Source: RUG12461 sp045661345 (GTDB taxonomy: Bacteria > Bacillota > Clostridia > Lachnospirales > Lachnospiraceae). From it: DNA of 64,000 nucleotides. The translations under genes and the position numbers were made by a program. Positions within the stretch are counted from its first letter, which is position 1. Each line of letters starts with the position of its first letter. The stretch is from the NCBI GenBank assembly GCA_045661345.1, contig JAZRFM010000030.1, positions 71,996 through 135,995 on the forward strand, written 5' to 3'. The notes beneath the pieces are model-generated. The model had not been told where the DNA came from. It searched no databases and saw nothing but the letters and a program-made list of their open reading frames with translations. Of this stretch, positions 52,192 through 61,106 are shown one piece after another.

Positions 52192-53554
52192 AGCCGTGCA
52201 AACGGAAAACAAAATGGGGGTCATGCCCGTAAAAAAGCTGATCGTGACCATGTCGCTTCCGATGATGATCTCGATGCTGGTACAGGCATTATACAACATT
52301 GTAGACAGTATCTTTGTGTCGCAGATTAATGAGAATGCGTTAACGGCGGTGACGCTGGCTTTCCCCATGCAGATGCTGGTCATCAGCTTCGGCGGCGGTA
52401 CGGGGGTAGGGATCAATGCGCTGCTTAGCAAGGCACTGGGAGAAAGGCGTTTCGACCGGGCAGACAAGGCTGCAAATACCGGCATTTTTCTGACGGCAAT
52501 CCATTATGCGGGGTTTTTGCTGCTGGGCCTGTTTGCGGCAGGTCCCTTTATCCGCAGTCAGACGCAGGATCCCGAGATCATTACCTACGGCACCTCCTAT
52601 CTTTCCATTGTACTGATCCTTTCCTTCGGTGCATTCACGCAGATCCTCTTTGAGCGGCTGCTCCAGTCCACCGGTAAAACCTTTCAAAGCATGATTACAC
52701 AGATCACGGGAGCTGTGATCAACATTATCCTGGATCCCATTCTGATCTTCGGATTGTTTGGCATGCCGAAACTCGGTGTTTCCGGTGCGGGCTATGCGAC
52801 AATCTTCGGCCAGATGACAGCCGGCATCCTGGCGATCATCTTTAACATCCGGATGAACAAAGAGATCCATTTCAAACTGAAGCTGATCTTCCATCCGGAC
52901 AGGTGGACCATCGGCAGAATCTATGCGGTGGGGATTCCGTCTATTCTGATGATGTCCATCGGTTCTGTCATGACATATCTGATGAATCGGATATTGATCG
53001 TTTTTTCCACGACGGCAACGGCGGTTTTCGGCGTATACTTCAAGCTTCAGAGCTTCTTCTTTATGCCTGTCTTCGGTCTGAACAACGGCCTGATCCCGGT
53101 ACTTGCCTATAATTACGGTGCAAAAAAGAGAGCACGCATCCAGGAAGCGCTGCGATTTTCGGTCATGCTGGCTTTCTTTATCATGGTGGCCGGTATGACG
53201 GTGTTTTTTCTGATCCCCGATAAACTGCTGGATCTCTTCAATGCTTCGGAAGCCATGAAACAGATTGGGATTCCTGCGCTCAGGACGATAGCGATCCATT
53301 TTCCCATCGCCGGGATTTCCATTGCCCTCGGATCCACGTTTCAGGCCTTCAGCAAAAGCATATACGCCCTGGTGATCTCAGTGAGCCGGCAGCTGGTGGT
53401 GCTGATCCCGGCAGCCTATCTGCTGTCACTGACAGGCATGCTGCATCTCGTTTGGTGGTCGTTCCCGATTGCGGAAGTGGTTTCGCTTCTGCTTTCCATC
53501 TATTTTTACACCCGGATCAGGAAGGGAATACTGGAGCATCTCGAGAAAGACTGA
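52184..53554 (+). CDS. MATE family efflux transporter
   Basis: This 456-residue membrane protein has 12 predicted helices in two similar halves. It resembles the MepA-like branch, which exports cationic drugs using Na+ or H+. Typical segments are I-V-D-S-I-F-V-S in the first helix pair and P-V-F-G-L-N-N-G-L-I-P-V in the middle. Its start lies inside the rsmI end. The substrate is unknown. Confidence 0.92.
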   Translation: MSEAVQTENKMGVMPVKKLIVTMSLPMMISMLVQALYNIVDSIFVSQINENALTAVTLAFPMQMLVISFGGGTGVGINALLSKALGERRFDRADKAANTGIFLTAIHYAGFLLLGLFAAGPFIRSQTQDPEIITYGTSYLSIVLILSFGAFTQILFERLLQSTGKTFQSMITQITGAVINIILDPILIFGLFGMPKLGVSGAGYATIFGQMTAGILAIIFNIRMNKEIHFKLKLIFHPDRWTIGRIYAVGIPSILMMSIGSVMTYLMNRILIVFSTTATAVFGVYFKLQSFFFMPVFGLNNGLIPVLAYNYGAKKRARIQEALRFSVMLAFFIMVAGMTVFFLIPDKLLDLFNASEAMKQIGIPALRTIAIHFPIAGISIALGSTFQAFSKSIYALVISVSRQLVVLIPAAYLLSLTGMLHLVWWSFPIAEVVSLLLSIYFYTRIRKGILEHLEKD

Positions 53555-53590
53555 TGCACGCATAGGCAGGAAATATGGTAGGATGTAGCT

Positions 53591-54730
53591 ATGGCTGAAT
53601 TTCGAGTTTCCTTAAAAAAAGTGGTGGATGATTCTTATGATATTGCAATCGGCACGGATCTGACCGAAACCCTGAAAGGGGATCTTTGCGCGGGTCTGAT
53701 GGGAAAGATCAGACGGTTTGCGGTGGTTACCGATGATCTCGTGAAACCGCTGTATGCGGACAGAATCGTGGCTGCTCTATCCGGAGAAGGATTTGAGACG
53801 AAGCTCTATGTGATCCCCCACGGCGAAAAGAATAAGACCCGGGAAAGCAAGGCGAAGCTGGAGGATGCCATGTTATCCGACGGATTCCGAAGGGATTGTG
53901 CCGTGATTGCCGTTGGCGGGGGTGTGGTGACGGATCTCGCCGGATTTACGGCGGGGACATTTGGCCGGGGCGTTCCGTTTCTCAATTACGCTACGACCCT
54001 GCTGGCGGCCGCAGACGCTTCTGTGGGCGGCAAAACCGCTGTTGATACACCCCTTGCGACGAATCTGATCGGACTGTTTCATCAGCCGAAAAAAGTCTAT
54101 ATTGATGTGAAAGCCTGGGAAACACTGCCGGAACGGGAGTTACGATCAGGTCTCGCAGAAACCATCAAACATGCCTGTATGGCGGATGCCTCATTTTTCT
54201 CCTATCTGGAAGCACATGTGGATACGGTTCTGTCGTTGGGCAAGGATCTCCCCCCGGAGGAAAAAGAGCTGCAAAGCGCGGTGTGTATGCATATTGCCGA
54301 AGAAAACTGCAGGATCAAGTATCAGGTGGTGGAGCAGGATGAAAAAGAGACGACAGGGATGCGGGAGATTCTCAACCTCGGACATACGGTGGGACGTGCC
54401 GTTGAAACGGTCAGTGATTACAGATTGCTGCATGGGGAAGCGGTAGCCATCGGTCTGATGTTTCAGGCCAGACTCGGGGAAAAGTGCGGGTATCTCAGCG
54501 CGGATGAGCTTACGCGGGTAAAGGGATTATTGGAAAAAGCGGGACTTCCAGTGGAGATTCCGGAGGGGATCGACCGGGAAACCCTTATGAAAAAGTTGTA
54601 TACAGACAAAAAGGTGCGCAACGGAACGATCCGTTTTGTATTCCAAAAGGGCATCGGAGGAATGATGCGTTTTGAAGACGGTTCGTATTCCAGAGCGGTT
54701 TCCGAGACTGAAGTGAGGAGGCTACTATGA
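53591..54730 (+). CDS. aroB: 3-dehydroquinate synthase
   Basis: This 379-residue NAD- and metal-dependent enzyme carries out the second shikimate step. The cofactor segment G-G-G-V-V-T-D-L-A-G-F and A-D-A-S-V-G-G-K-T-A-V-D are clear, with metal ligands in E-T-I-K-H and N-L-G-H-T-V-G. No other aro genes are nearby. Its stop overlaps the next start as ATGA. Confidence 0.96.
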   Translation: MAEFRVSLKKVVDDSYDIAIGTDLTETLKGDLCAGLMGKIRRFAVVTDDLVKPLYADRIVAALSGEGFETKLYVIPHGEKNKTRESKAKLEDAMLSDGFRRDCAVIAVGGGVVTDLAGFTAGTFGRGVPFLNYATTLLAAADASVGGKTAVDTPLATNLIGLFHQPKKVYIDVKAWETLPERELRSGLAETIKHACMADASFFSYLEAHVDTVLSLGKDLPPEEKELQSAVCMHIAEENCRIKYQVVEQDEKETTGMREILNLGHTVGRAVETVSDYRLLHGEAVAIGLMFQARLGEKCGYLSADELTRVKGLLEKAGLPVEIPEGIDRETLMKKLYTDKKVRNGTIRFVFQKGIGGMMRFEDGSYSRAVSETEVRRLL

Positions 54731-55257
54731 AAGGAAAAATCACCGTTCAGAAAATTGTCATCATGGGCGTATTGATCGCTCTGTATCTGGTTTTGAATGA
54801 GGTATCCAAGATGCTCTCATTGCCCCTGGGATCAAATCTTCGAATCGGGCTGACATTTCTTGCAGTCGTCACTGCTGCCGTGCTCTTTGGCCCCATCGAG
54901 GCGGCGATTGTGGGAGGACTCGGAGATATGCTCGGCGCCTTTCTCTTTCCCACGGGACCGTTTTTTCCGGGATTTACCCTAACGGCTGTGCTGACAGGTC
55001 TTATCCACGGGTTCTTCCTGGGGAAAAAGGTGACGATACCACGGATCCTCTTATCCTTTGGAATCGTACAGTTTATCTGCGGCATGCTGTTGAATACGTT
55101 GTGGCTCAGTATTCTCTACGGGAAGGCGTTTCTGGTGTATCTGCCCGGCAGGGCTACGCAGGCGGCGGTTTCGTTTGTAGTGGAGTGTATTTTGACGTAT
55201 GTTCTGAATCTTGTCCTTTTCAGAAGATTAAAGACCATGCTTACGAAAAATCAATAG
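54727..55257 (+). CDS. ECF transporter S component, FolT-like
   Basis: 176 residues with about six helices and the small-residue patch F-G-P-I-E-A-A-I-V-G-G-L-G-D-M-L-G, typical of folate-type S components that work with the shared EcfAAT module. Overlap with aroB fits a link between chorismate and folate supply. Folate specificity is inferred from family resemblance only. Confidence 0.85.
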   Translation: MKGKITVQKIVIMGVLIALYLVLNEVSKMLSLPLGSNLRIGLTFLAVVTAAVLFGPIEAAIVGGLGDMLGAFLFPTGPFFPGFTLTAVLTGLIHGFFLGKKVTIPRILLSFGIVQFICGMLLNTLWLSILYGKAFLVYLPGRATQAAVSFVVECILTYVLNLVLFRRLKTMLTKNQ

Positions 55258-55277
55258 AACCATGAAAGGAGGCTCTT

Positions 55278-56018
55278 ATGTCAGACCTTGAAACCTTGCA
55301 GCAATGGATCGATGAATCGGAACGGATTGTTTTTTTCGGCGGTGCCGGGGTATCAACCGAGAGCGGGATACCGGATTTCCGCAGTCAGGACGGGTTGTAC
55401 AACCAGGAATACAAATACCCGCCGGAGACAATCGTCAGCCATAGCTTTTATCGCGCGAATCCAAAGGAATTCTACCGGTTCTACCGTAATAAGATGCTGA
55501 TGCCGGATGCACAGCCGAATGCGGCACATAAAAAGCTTGCCGAGCTCGAAGCGGCCGGGAAACTGACGGCAGTTGTCACACAAAATATTGACGGTCTTCA
55601 TCAGAAGGCCGGAAGCAAGACAGTGTATGAACTCCACGGCAGCACACTTCGGAATTACTGTGAGCATTGCCACCAGTTCTTTGATCTGGAGTATATGCTG
55701 AATTATAAAAACGAGAGCAACGGGGATGTCCCGCTTTGTGATGCCTGCGGCGGCCCGATCAAGCCGGATGTGGTGTTATATGAAGAAGGTCTGGATGACC
55801 GTGTGATCTCCGGTGCGGTGGAAGCGATCTCCCGGGCGGATATGCTGATTATTGGAGGAACCTCTCTGGTGGTGTACCCGGCAGCGGGCTTCATCAACTA
55901 TTATCACGGCAATAAGCTGGTTCTGATCAATAAATCCGAGACTTCCGTGGATTCCCGCGCGAATCTCGTGATCCATGACGCCATCGGCCAGGTGCTCGGA
56001 CAGATCAAGGTACGCTAG
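55278..56018 (+). CDS. cobB: NAD-dependent protein deacylase (sirtuin)
   Basis: This 246-residue Sir2-type enzyme removes acyl groups from lysines. Motifs are G-A-G-V-S-T-E-S-G-I-P-D-F-R, T-Q-N-I-D-G-L-H, the catalytic His in E-L-H-G-S, and a zinc site C-E-H-C and C-D-A-C. AAAGGAGG precedes the ATG. The next gene starts directly after its stop. Confidence 0.95.
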   Translation: MSDLETLQQWIDESERIVFFGGAGVSTESGIPDFRSQDGLYNQEYKYPPETIVSHSFYRANPKEFYRFYRNKMLMPDAQPNAAHKKLAELEAAGKLTAVVTQNIDGLHQKAGSKTVYELHGSTLRNYCEHCHQFFDLEYMLNYKNESNGDVPLCDACGGPIKPDVVLYEEGLDDRVISGAVEAISRADMLIIGGTSLVVYPAAGFINYYHGNKLVLINKSETSVDSRANLVIHDAIGQVLGQIKVR

Positions 56019-57041
56019 ATGCGGGCTGTATTACAGGCTGTCGGGGATAATCTTATCCATTTATCGGTATTGCTGGCCGCAAAGAAGGCGGATGGATCCT
56101 ATGATTTTCGCAGAATGTATGATCCCGTCAGAAAGCTTCTTTCTGCCGGGAACATCAACGTATTGAATCAGGAGACAATCCTGATCAAAGATCCCCGAAA
56201 ACACGATGGCTATCCTTTCTTTGGGTCACCCTTTGCCGTGGGGGATGCCGTGAGGGACGCCGGATTTAATGTGATCACCCATGCCACCAATCATGCCTAT
56301 GACAAAGAGGAGGAAGGAATTCGGGACAGCTGCCGTTACTGGCAGCAGTATCCGGAGATCACGCTTACCGGCATTCATTTTTCCAGGAAAAGTGCGGATA
56401 AGATCAGTGCGATCCAGAAAAACGGGATCTCAGTTGCCTGTCTTAACTACACGGCGGTCTTTAACGACGGGAATCCGCCATTGAAAAAAGAATACTATAT
56501 CGATTCCCTGCTGGACATGGAAAAGGTTTGCAGGGATATCGTCCTTGCAAAGCGGCGGCATGATTTCGTGGTTGTTTTTCCCCATTGGGGGGAGGAATAC
56601 CGCTTCCAACAGAATGAACAACAGGAGGCACAGGCAAAACAAATGGCGGATGCCGGTGCGGATCTTCTGATCGGCACACATCCCCACTACATTCAGCCAT
56701 TCGTGACGGTGACTGCTTCGGATGGCAGAGTCGTTCCCGTTTTTTATTCGCTGGGCAACTTTCTTTCCAATCAGGAGGACGTCAGCTGTATGCTGGGGGC
56801 TATGGCCCGGGTAACGCTGGTGAAGGAAAGGAATCGGACGGGGATTGAAAATGCCTGTGCGATTCCCCTCGTGACGCATAAATCGGCGGATTTGAGCCGG
56901 TATGCAATCTACCCCCTTTCGGAATACACAAAAGAACTGGCATCCGCCCATAAACTGCGGGAAACAAAGGGAGAAGAGATGTCCCTGCCGCATCTGAAGG
57001 ATTTATGGGAAAAAGTGATGGGATCGGAAATCCATCTTTAG
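56019..57041 (+). CDS. CapA-family (PgsA-like) metallophosphatase-fold protein
   Basis: 340 residues. The calcineurin-like motifs are present: V-G-D-N-L, N-Q-E-T, T-H-A-T-N-H-A, H-W-G-E-E-Y, G-T-H-P-H and S-L-G-N-F. This is the CapA/PGA_cap family, whose members act in poly-glutamate synthesis or as cell-surface enzymes. No signal peptide is visible, and no capB/capC partners are nearby, so it may act in the cytoplasm. Its ATG abuts the cobB stop. Confidence 0.88.
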   Translation: MRAVLQAVGDNLIHLSVLLAAKKADGSYDFRRMYDPVRKLLSAGNINVLNQETILIKDPRKHDGYPFFGSPFAVGDAVRDAGFNVITHATNHAYDKEEEGIRDSCRYWQQYPEITLTGIHFSRKSADKISAIQKNGISVACLNYTAVFNDGNPPLKKEYYIDSLLDMEKVCRDIVLAKRRHDFVVVFPHWGEEYRFQQNEQQEAQAKQMADAGADLLIGTHPHYIQPFVTVTASDGRVVPVFYSLGNFLSNQEDVSCMLGAMARVTLVKERNRTGIENACAIPLVTHKSADLSRYAIYPLSEYTKELASAHKLRETKGEEMSLPHLKDLWEKVMGSEIHL

Positions 57042-57073
57042 AAAGAATTTAGAAATTTTTTTGAAAACTTTTC

Positions 57074-57102
57074 TTGAAACCTGTCAAAAATCGTGCTATT
57101 AT
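57074..57102 (+). promoter_or_regulatory. rpsF operon promoter
   Basis: TTGAAA (57074-57079), 17 bases, TATTAT (57097-57102). It gives a leader of about 60 bases for rpsF-ssb-rpsR. Confidence 0.75.
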
Positions 57103-57129
57103 TTTGATTTGTGATAGTGAATTTCCTTG

Positions 57130-57147
57130 CTCTCTCCACAGAGGGAG
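57130..57147 (+). promoter_or_regulatory. Leader hairpin before rpsF (possible S6:S18 autoregulatory element)
   Basis: CTCTCTC/GAGGGAG with a CACA loop, 25 bases before the rpsF ATG. Many bacteria regulate this operon through S6:S18 binding to a leader hairpin. I cannot confirm the conserved bulge, so this is only a candidate. Confidence 0.4.
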
Positions 57148-57171
57148 GGCCAGAGACCAAAAGGAGGTACG

Positions 57172-57468
57172 ATGAGCATGAGCAAGTATGAGTTAGCACT
57201 TGTTGTGAATGCAAAAATCGAAGACGATGCCCGTATGGCGACAGTCGAGAAGGCAAAAGAGTATGTGACTCGTTTCGGCGGAACCATTACGGACGTGGAT
57301 GACTGGGGAAAAAAGAAGCTCGCTTATGAGATCCAGAAAATGGACGAAGGCTTCTACTATTTCATCCACTTTGATGCACCGACCGATGCTCCGGGACAGA
57401 TCGAGCAGCGCGTCCGCATCATGGACAACGTTCTTCGTTTCTTATGCGTGAAGCAGGAAGAGGCTTAA
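57172..57468 (+). CDS. rpsF: 30S ribosomal protein S6
   Basis: 98 residues with the typical Y-E-L-A-L-V-V start, W-G-K-K-K-L-A-Y-E-I and G-F-Y-Y-F-I-H-F. It binds S18 on the 30S platform. The ATG at 57172 has AAAGGAGG about 6 bases ahead; an earlier in-frame ATG lies in the leader hairpin. It heads rpsF-ssb-rpsR. Confidence 0.97.
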   Translation: MSMSKYELALVVNAKIEDDARMATVEKAKEYVTRFGGTITDVDDWGKKKLAYEIQKMDEGFYYFIHFDAPTDAPGQIEQRVRIMDNVLRFLCVKQEEA

Positions 57469-57482
57469 AAAGGAGAACGTCT

Positions 57483-57932
57483 ATGAACAAAGTTATTTTG
57501 ATGGGTCGTCTGACCCGTGATCCCGATGTCCGCTATTCCGCAGGAGAGCAGTCTCAGGCAATTGCCCGTTATACGCTGGCCGTTGACCGCAGAGGCCGCA
57601 GGAACAGTGAGGACGGACAGCCGACAGCGGATTTCATCAGTTGTGTCGCATTCGGAAGAGCCGGTGAGTTTGCCGAGAAGTATTTCCACAAGGGAATCAA
57701 GATCGCCATCACGGGCCGTATCCAGACCGGTTCCTACACCAATAAGGAGGGACAGAAGGTTTACACAACCGATGTCGTCGTGGAAGAGCAGGAGTTTGCA
57801 GAGAGCAAAGCAGCCTCTGAAAGCAATGCCGGCGGGTTCTCCGCACAGGCGCCGACGGAAATGCCTTCTGAGGCCGGCGACGGATTCATGAATATTCCGG
57901 AAGGGATCAACGAAGAGTTACCGTTCAATTAA
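57483..57932 (+). CDS. ssb: Single-stranded DNA-binding protein
   Basis: 149 residues with the OB-fold opening M-N-K-V-I-L-M-G-R-L-T-R-D-P, a Gly/Ser-rich linker, and the acidic C-terminal tail E-E-L-P-F, which recruits repair and replication partners. AAGGAG precedes the ATG. Being in the rpsF-rpsR operon marks it as the main SSB. Confidence 0.97.
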   Translation: MNKVILMGRLTRDPDVRYSAGEQSQAIARYTLAVDRRGRRNSEDGQPTADFISCVAFGRAGEFAEKYFHKGIKIAITGRIQTGSYTNKEGQKVYTTDVVVEEQEFAESKAASESNAGGFSAQAPTEMPSEAGDGFMNIPEGINEELPFN

Positions 57933-57982
57933 GACAGGGCGGCGCATGAGAGAAGCGCCGGTCAGAGAGAGGAGACAAACAA

Positions 57983-58243
57983 ATGCCTTACAATAGAAAA
58001 GACGCAGGCGACGCTCCGGCACGGAGACGCCCCATGCATAGAAGAAAAAAGGTTTGTGTGTTCTGCGGAAAGGATAATGTCATTGATTACAAGGATACCA
58101 ATAAGCTCAAGAGATTCATCTCCGAGCGCGGCAAGATCCTTCCGAGAAGAATCACAGGAAACTGCGCGAAGCACCAGAGAGCGCTGACGGTTGCCATCAA
58201 GAGAGCCCGTCACGTGGCACTGATGCCATACGTGCAGGATTGA
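57983..58243 (+). CDS. rpsR: 30S ribosomal protein S18
   Basis: 86 residues, basic, with K-V-C-V-F-C-G-K (a zinc-type Cys pair), Y-K-D-T-N-K-L-K-R-F-I and I-L-P-R-R-I-T-G. It pairs with S6. A terminator follows 18 bases downstream. Confidence 0.97.
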   Translation: MPYNRKDAGDAPARRRPMHRRKKVCVFCGKDNVIDYKDTNKLKRFISERGKILPRRITGNCAKHQRALTVAIKRARHVALMPYVQD

Positions 58244-58260
58244 TCCGGGGATAACAAGAT

Positions 58261-58301
58261 AGCCTGAATTGCTGATGTACAGCGGTTCAGGCTGTTTTTT
58301 T
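58261..58301 (+). terminator. Terminator of the rpsF-ssb-rpsR operon
   Basis: Outer stem AGCCTGAA/TTCAGGCT and inner GCTG/CAGC, followed by seven T. Confidence 0.9.
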
Positions 58302-58331
58302 GCCGTATATGAATCCGTCATGTCCGGTCTA

Positions 58332-59099
58332 TCATGCTTTCCGTGCACTGACTGCTTTGTCGGTATCAAATTCGAATGTACGGAGGAATTTTTTCGCACG
58401 GTCTGTTTTGGGTGATTCAAAAAACTGCTTCGGATCCGAGTCTTCTATCACCTGCCCACCGTCGAGAAAAAGGATCCTGTCTGCTATGGCTCGGGCGAAT
58501 GCCATTTCATGGGTAACAATCAGCATGGTCTTTTTTTGCCTGGCCAGATCCAGAATGACGTCCAGAACCTCTCTTACCATTTCCGGATCGAGGGCGGCAG
58601 TCACTTCGTCGAAAAGCAGAATCTCCGGATGCATCATCAGGGCCCGAACGATGGCAACCCTCTGTTTTTGTCCGCCGGAAAGCATTCTCGGGTAACTGTC
58701 TTTTCTGGAGGCCAGACCGACCCTGTCCAAAAGCTCGATGGCCTCTGCCTCTGCCTCGTTTTTCTTTCTCTTTAAAACCTTGAGCGGAGCAAGCGTGGCA
58801 TTTTCCAGGATAGTTTTGTGTGGAAACAGATCATAGCTTTGAAAAACCATGCCGATTCTTTCCCGGTGAATCATTCTGCCGTTTTCCGCGGGATTGATGA
58901 CTTCATCCTCCAACAGAATGCGCCCTTCCTGAATTGCCTCGAGCCCGTTGATACACCGTAGGAGCGTGCTTTTCCCGCAGCCGCTGGGGCCGACGATAAC
59001 CACAACCTCTCCCTGTGCCACCGAAAAATGGATATCATCGAGTACGATAAAATCATCAAATCTCTTTTGCAGATGTTCTATGCGAAGGATCTCTCCCAT
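58332..59099 (-). CDS. Polar amino-acid ABC transporter ATPase (GlnQ/HisP type)
   Basis: 255 residues. Walker A G-P-S-G-C-G-K-S-T, signature L-S-G-G-Q-K-Q-R-V-A-I, Walker B I-L-L-F-D-E-V-T-A-A-L-D and switch H in V-T-H-E-M are intact. It is the last gene of the operon and serves the two permeases upstream. The ATG at 59099 is preferred, since the earlier ATG is part of the GGGAG site. The very end has an extra tail of about 15 residues. Confidence 0.93.
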   Translation of the reverse strand: MGEILRIEHLQKRFDDFIVLDDIHFSVAQGEVVVIVGPSGCGKSTLLRCINGLEAIQEGRILLEDEVINPAENGRMIHRERIGMVFQSYDLFPHKTILENATLAPLKVLKRKKNEAEAEAIELLDRVGLASRKDSYPRMLSGGQKQRVAIVRALMMHPEILLFDEVTAALDPEMVREVLDVILDLARQKKTMLIVTHEMAFARAIADRILFLDGGQVIEDSDPKQFFESPKTDRAKKFLRTFEFDTDKAVSARKA

Positions 59100-59101
59100 T
59101 G

Positions 59102-59770
59102 TTAATTCTCCCATTTCTTTTCAAGATACACCGCCAGACGGCTGATTGGCCAGCAAATGAAAAAATAGAGCAGAAAGATGGATGCAAATACGCCAAAGGC
59201 TGCGTTGGGGGAGACTTTGCGGTTTGCCTCTATGATTTGCTGCCCGACTTTCAGAATCTCGACGATGCCGATCATCATAATCAGACTTGTGGTTTTGACC
59301 ATTCTTGTGATCAGATTGATGGAAAGCGGAATCAGTCTTCTCACGATTTGCGGAATAATGACATAGAGGTATGTCTGCAGCTTTGACAATCCCAGTGCAG
59401 CGCTGCTTTCATACTGGATTACGGGGATGCTGATCATACAGCTTCTGACCAGATCGGCCATTTCCGCCGTCCCCCAGAAGGAGAACACAATGATGGAGGA
59501 TGTCTCCGCTGATAGGTTGTAACCGGTCAGTTTTGTAATCCCGAAAAATACTATGAACAGCAACACAAGCTGCGGCATGATCCGGACAATTTCAAGATAA
59601 ATCCGTGTAATCACCTTAATCACGGGATTCTTCAGGGTCATCAGCATGCCGATCACAATCCCCAGAATGAGACTGATGCCAAAGGACAGCAAACTGATCT
59701 TCACCGCTACGAATGCCCCGCCCAATAGACGAATCATGTTTTTTCCCTTGAATAATACTTCAAATCCCAT
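59102..59770 (-). CDS. Polar amino-acid ABC transporter permease (HisM type)
   Basis: 222 residues, about five helices, with the EAA-type loop A-L-G-L-S-K-L-Q-T and R-I-M-P-Q-L-V. It pairs with the adjacent permease, 3 bases away, as a heterodimer. It precedes the ATPase by 2 bases. Confidence 0.92.
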   Translation of the reverse strand: MGFEVLFKGKNMIRLLGGAFVAVKISLLSFGISLILGIVIGMLMTLKNPVIKVITRIYLEIVRIMPQLVLLFIVFFGITKLTGYNLSAETSSIIVFSFWGTAEMADLVRSCMISIPVIQYESSAALGLSKLQTYLYVIIPQIVRRLIPLSINLITRMVKTTSLIMMIGIVEILKVGQQIIEANRKVSPNAAFGVFASIFLLYFFICWPISRLAVYLEKKWEN

Positions 59771-59773
59771 CCG

Positions 59774-60433
59774 TCAATCTCCGAACATTTTGAAACGTGC
59801 TTTTTTCTCAATCAGGCTGCCTGCAATGGATACGGGGAGGAGCATGATAATATAGAATATGACAAGCAAAACCAGAGTTTCTGTGGTGTTGTAGTACAAT
59901 CCGATCAAATCCTTTGCGGTAAACATCAGGTCCATTAAGCTGATGGCCGAAAAGACGCTGGTTTCCTTCAGCAGGAAAATAACGTTGGCCACGATGGCCG
60001 GTACACTGATTGAGATTGCCTGCGGAAGGACTACATGAATAAAAAGACCGGACTTTGACATGCCGAGACTCATAGCGCTCTCTGTCTGTATATAGGGAAT
60101 TGCCTCAAGACCGCTTCGAAGGCTTTCTATCATATAACTCCCGCCTAGGAGCCCAAGGCCTACCGCCCCGCACACCTCGGCGGAGATCCTGATTCCCAGG
60201 GCAGGAAGACCGTAATAGATAAAAAACAACTGTACGAGCAGAGGTGTGTTGCGAAACAGCTCTACATAGCATTTCACGATGGTGGAAAGAACCGGTATAT
60301 GGAAATAACGGACAAAAGCACCCGCAAATCCCAGCAAAAAAGAAAGACCGATCCCGATCCATCCGATCTTAACCGTCAGAAGGAAGGCTTCATAAAATAT
60401 GGGAAGATAGGACTGTAGTACTTCAAAGTTCAT
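59774..60433 (-). CDS. Polar amino-acid ABC transporter permease (HisQ/M type)
   Basis: 219 residues with five helices, the early R-N-T-P-L-L-V-Q-L-F-F-I-Y-Y-G-L-P family block and the EAA loop S-L-G-M-S-K. It is the partner of the permease downstream. It starts 4 bases after metI ends. Confidence 0.93.
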   Translation of the reverse strand: MNFEVLQSYLPIFYEAFLLTVKIGWIGIGLSFLLGFAGAFVRYFHIPVLSTIVKCYVELFRNTPLLVQLFFIYYGLPALGIRISAEVCGAVGLGLLGGSYMIESLRSGLEAIPYIQTESAMSLGMSKSGLFIHVVLPQAISISVPAIVANVIFLLKETSVFSAISLMDLMFTAKDLIGLYYNTTETLVLLVIFYIIMLLPVSIAGSLIEKKARFKMFGD

Positions 60434-60437
60434 CCTG

Positions 60438-61106
60438 TTACCGCTTTCTGTGATCTATATGGGAGGAGAGTTTCGTTCCCACATTTTGAATGATCTGGAA
60501 GATGATGATCAATAGCAAAACCGTGACAATCATAATATCTGTCTGCCACCTGTAATATCCGTATCTGACGGCAATATCTCCGAGTCCGCCGCCGCCCACT
60601 GTGCCGGACATGGCGGAATATCCAAGGAGAAGACCGGCTGTGATGGTGATGCCGGTTACCAGAGCGACTCTTGCCTCAACAAGCAGCACCTTGAAGATAA
60701 TCTGTAAATTGCTTGCTCCCATGGCCTTGGCAGCTTCTATCACACCGGCATCCACCTCATCCAGGGACGATTCCACGACTCTGGCGATATAGGGCGCCGC
60801 ACAGATGACGAGGGGTACGATGGTTGCTGTGGAACCGTAGCTTTGGCCGACAATGGCTCTTGTAAAGGGTATCAGCATGATCAGAAGGATCAGGAATGGA
60901 ATACTTCTCACAATATTACAGATAAAATCACCGATTCCGTAAATCACCCTGTTGGGATGAAGACCGTCCTTACGGGTGACATTCAACAGAATGCCGAAGG
61001 GAAGACCGATCACATAACCAAAAAACGTCGAGACAAATGTCATATACAGGGTGTCCTTGATACCGACAAGAAGCATGACGGCAGTTTTTTCATCAAACAT
61101 CTTCAT
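60438..61106 (-). CDS. metI: Methionine ABC transporter permease MetI
   Basis: 222 residues with five helices. R-S-I-P-F-L-I-L-L-I, V-E-S-S-L-D-E-V-D-A-G-V-I-E-A-A-K-A-M-G-A-S and G-G-G-G-L-G-D-I-A-V-R-Y-G-Y are the MetI family signature. It overlaps the end of metN by 14 bases. The gene is intact although its ATPase partner is frameshifted. Confidence 0.96.
   Translation of the reverse strand: MKMFDEKTAVMLLVGIKDTLYMTFVSTFFGYVIGLPFGILLNVTRKDGLHPNRVIYGIGDFICNIVRSIPFLILLIMLIPFTRAIVGQSYGSTATIVPLVICAAPYIARVVESSLDEVDAGVIEAAKAMGASNLQIIFKVLLVEARVALVTGITITAGLLLGYSAMSGTVGGGGLGDIAVRYGYYRWQTDIMIVTVLLLIIIFQIIQNVGTKLSSHIDHRKR

Noticed and set aside
52340..53299. 319-codon minus-strand frame
   Set aside because: It is the antisense shadow of the MATE transporter, rich in His/Arg/Gln as expected from complemented hydrophobic codons.
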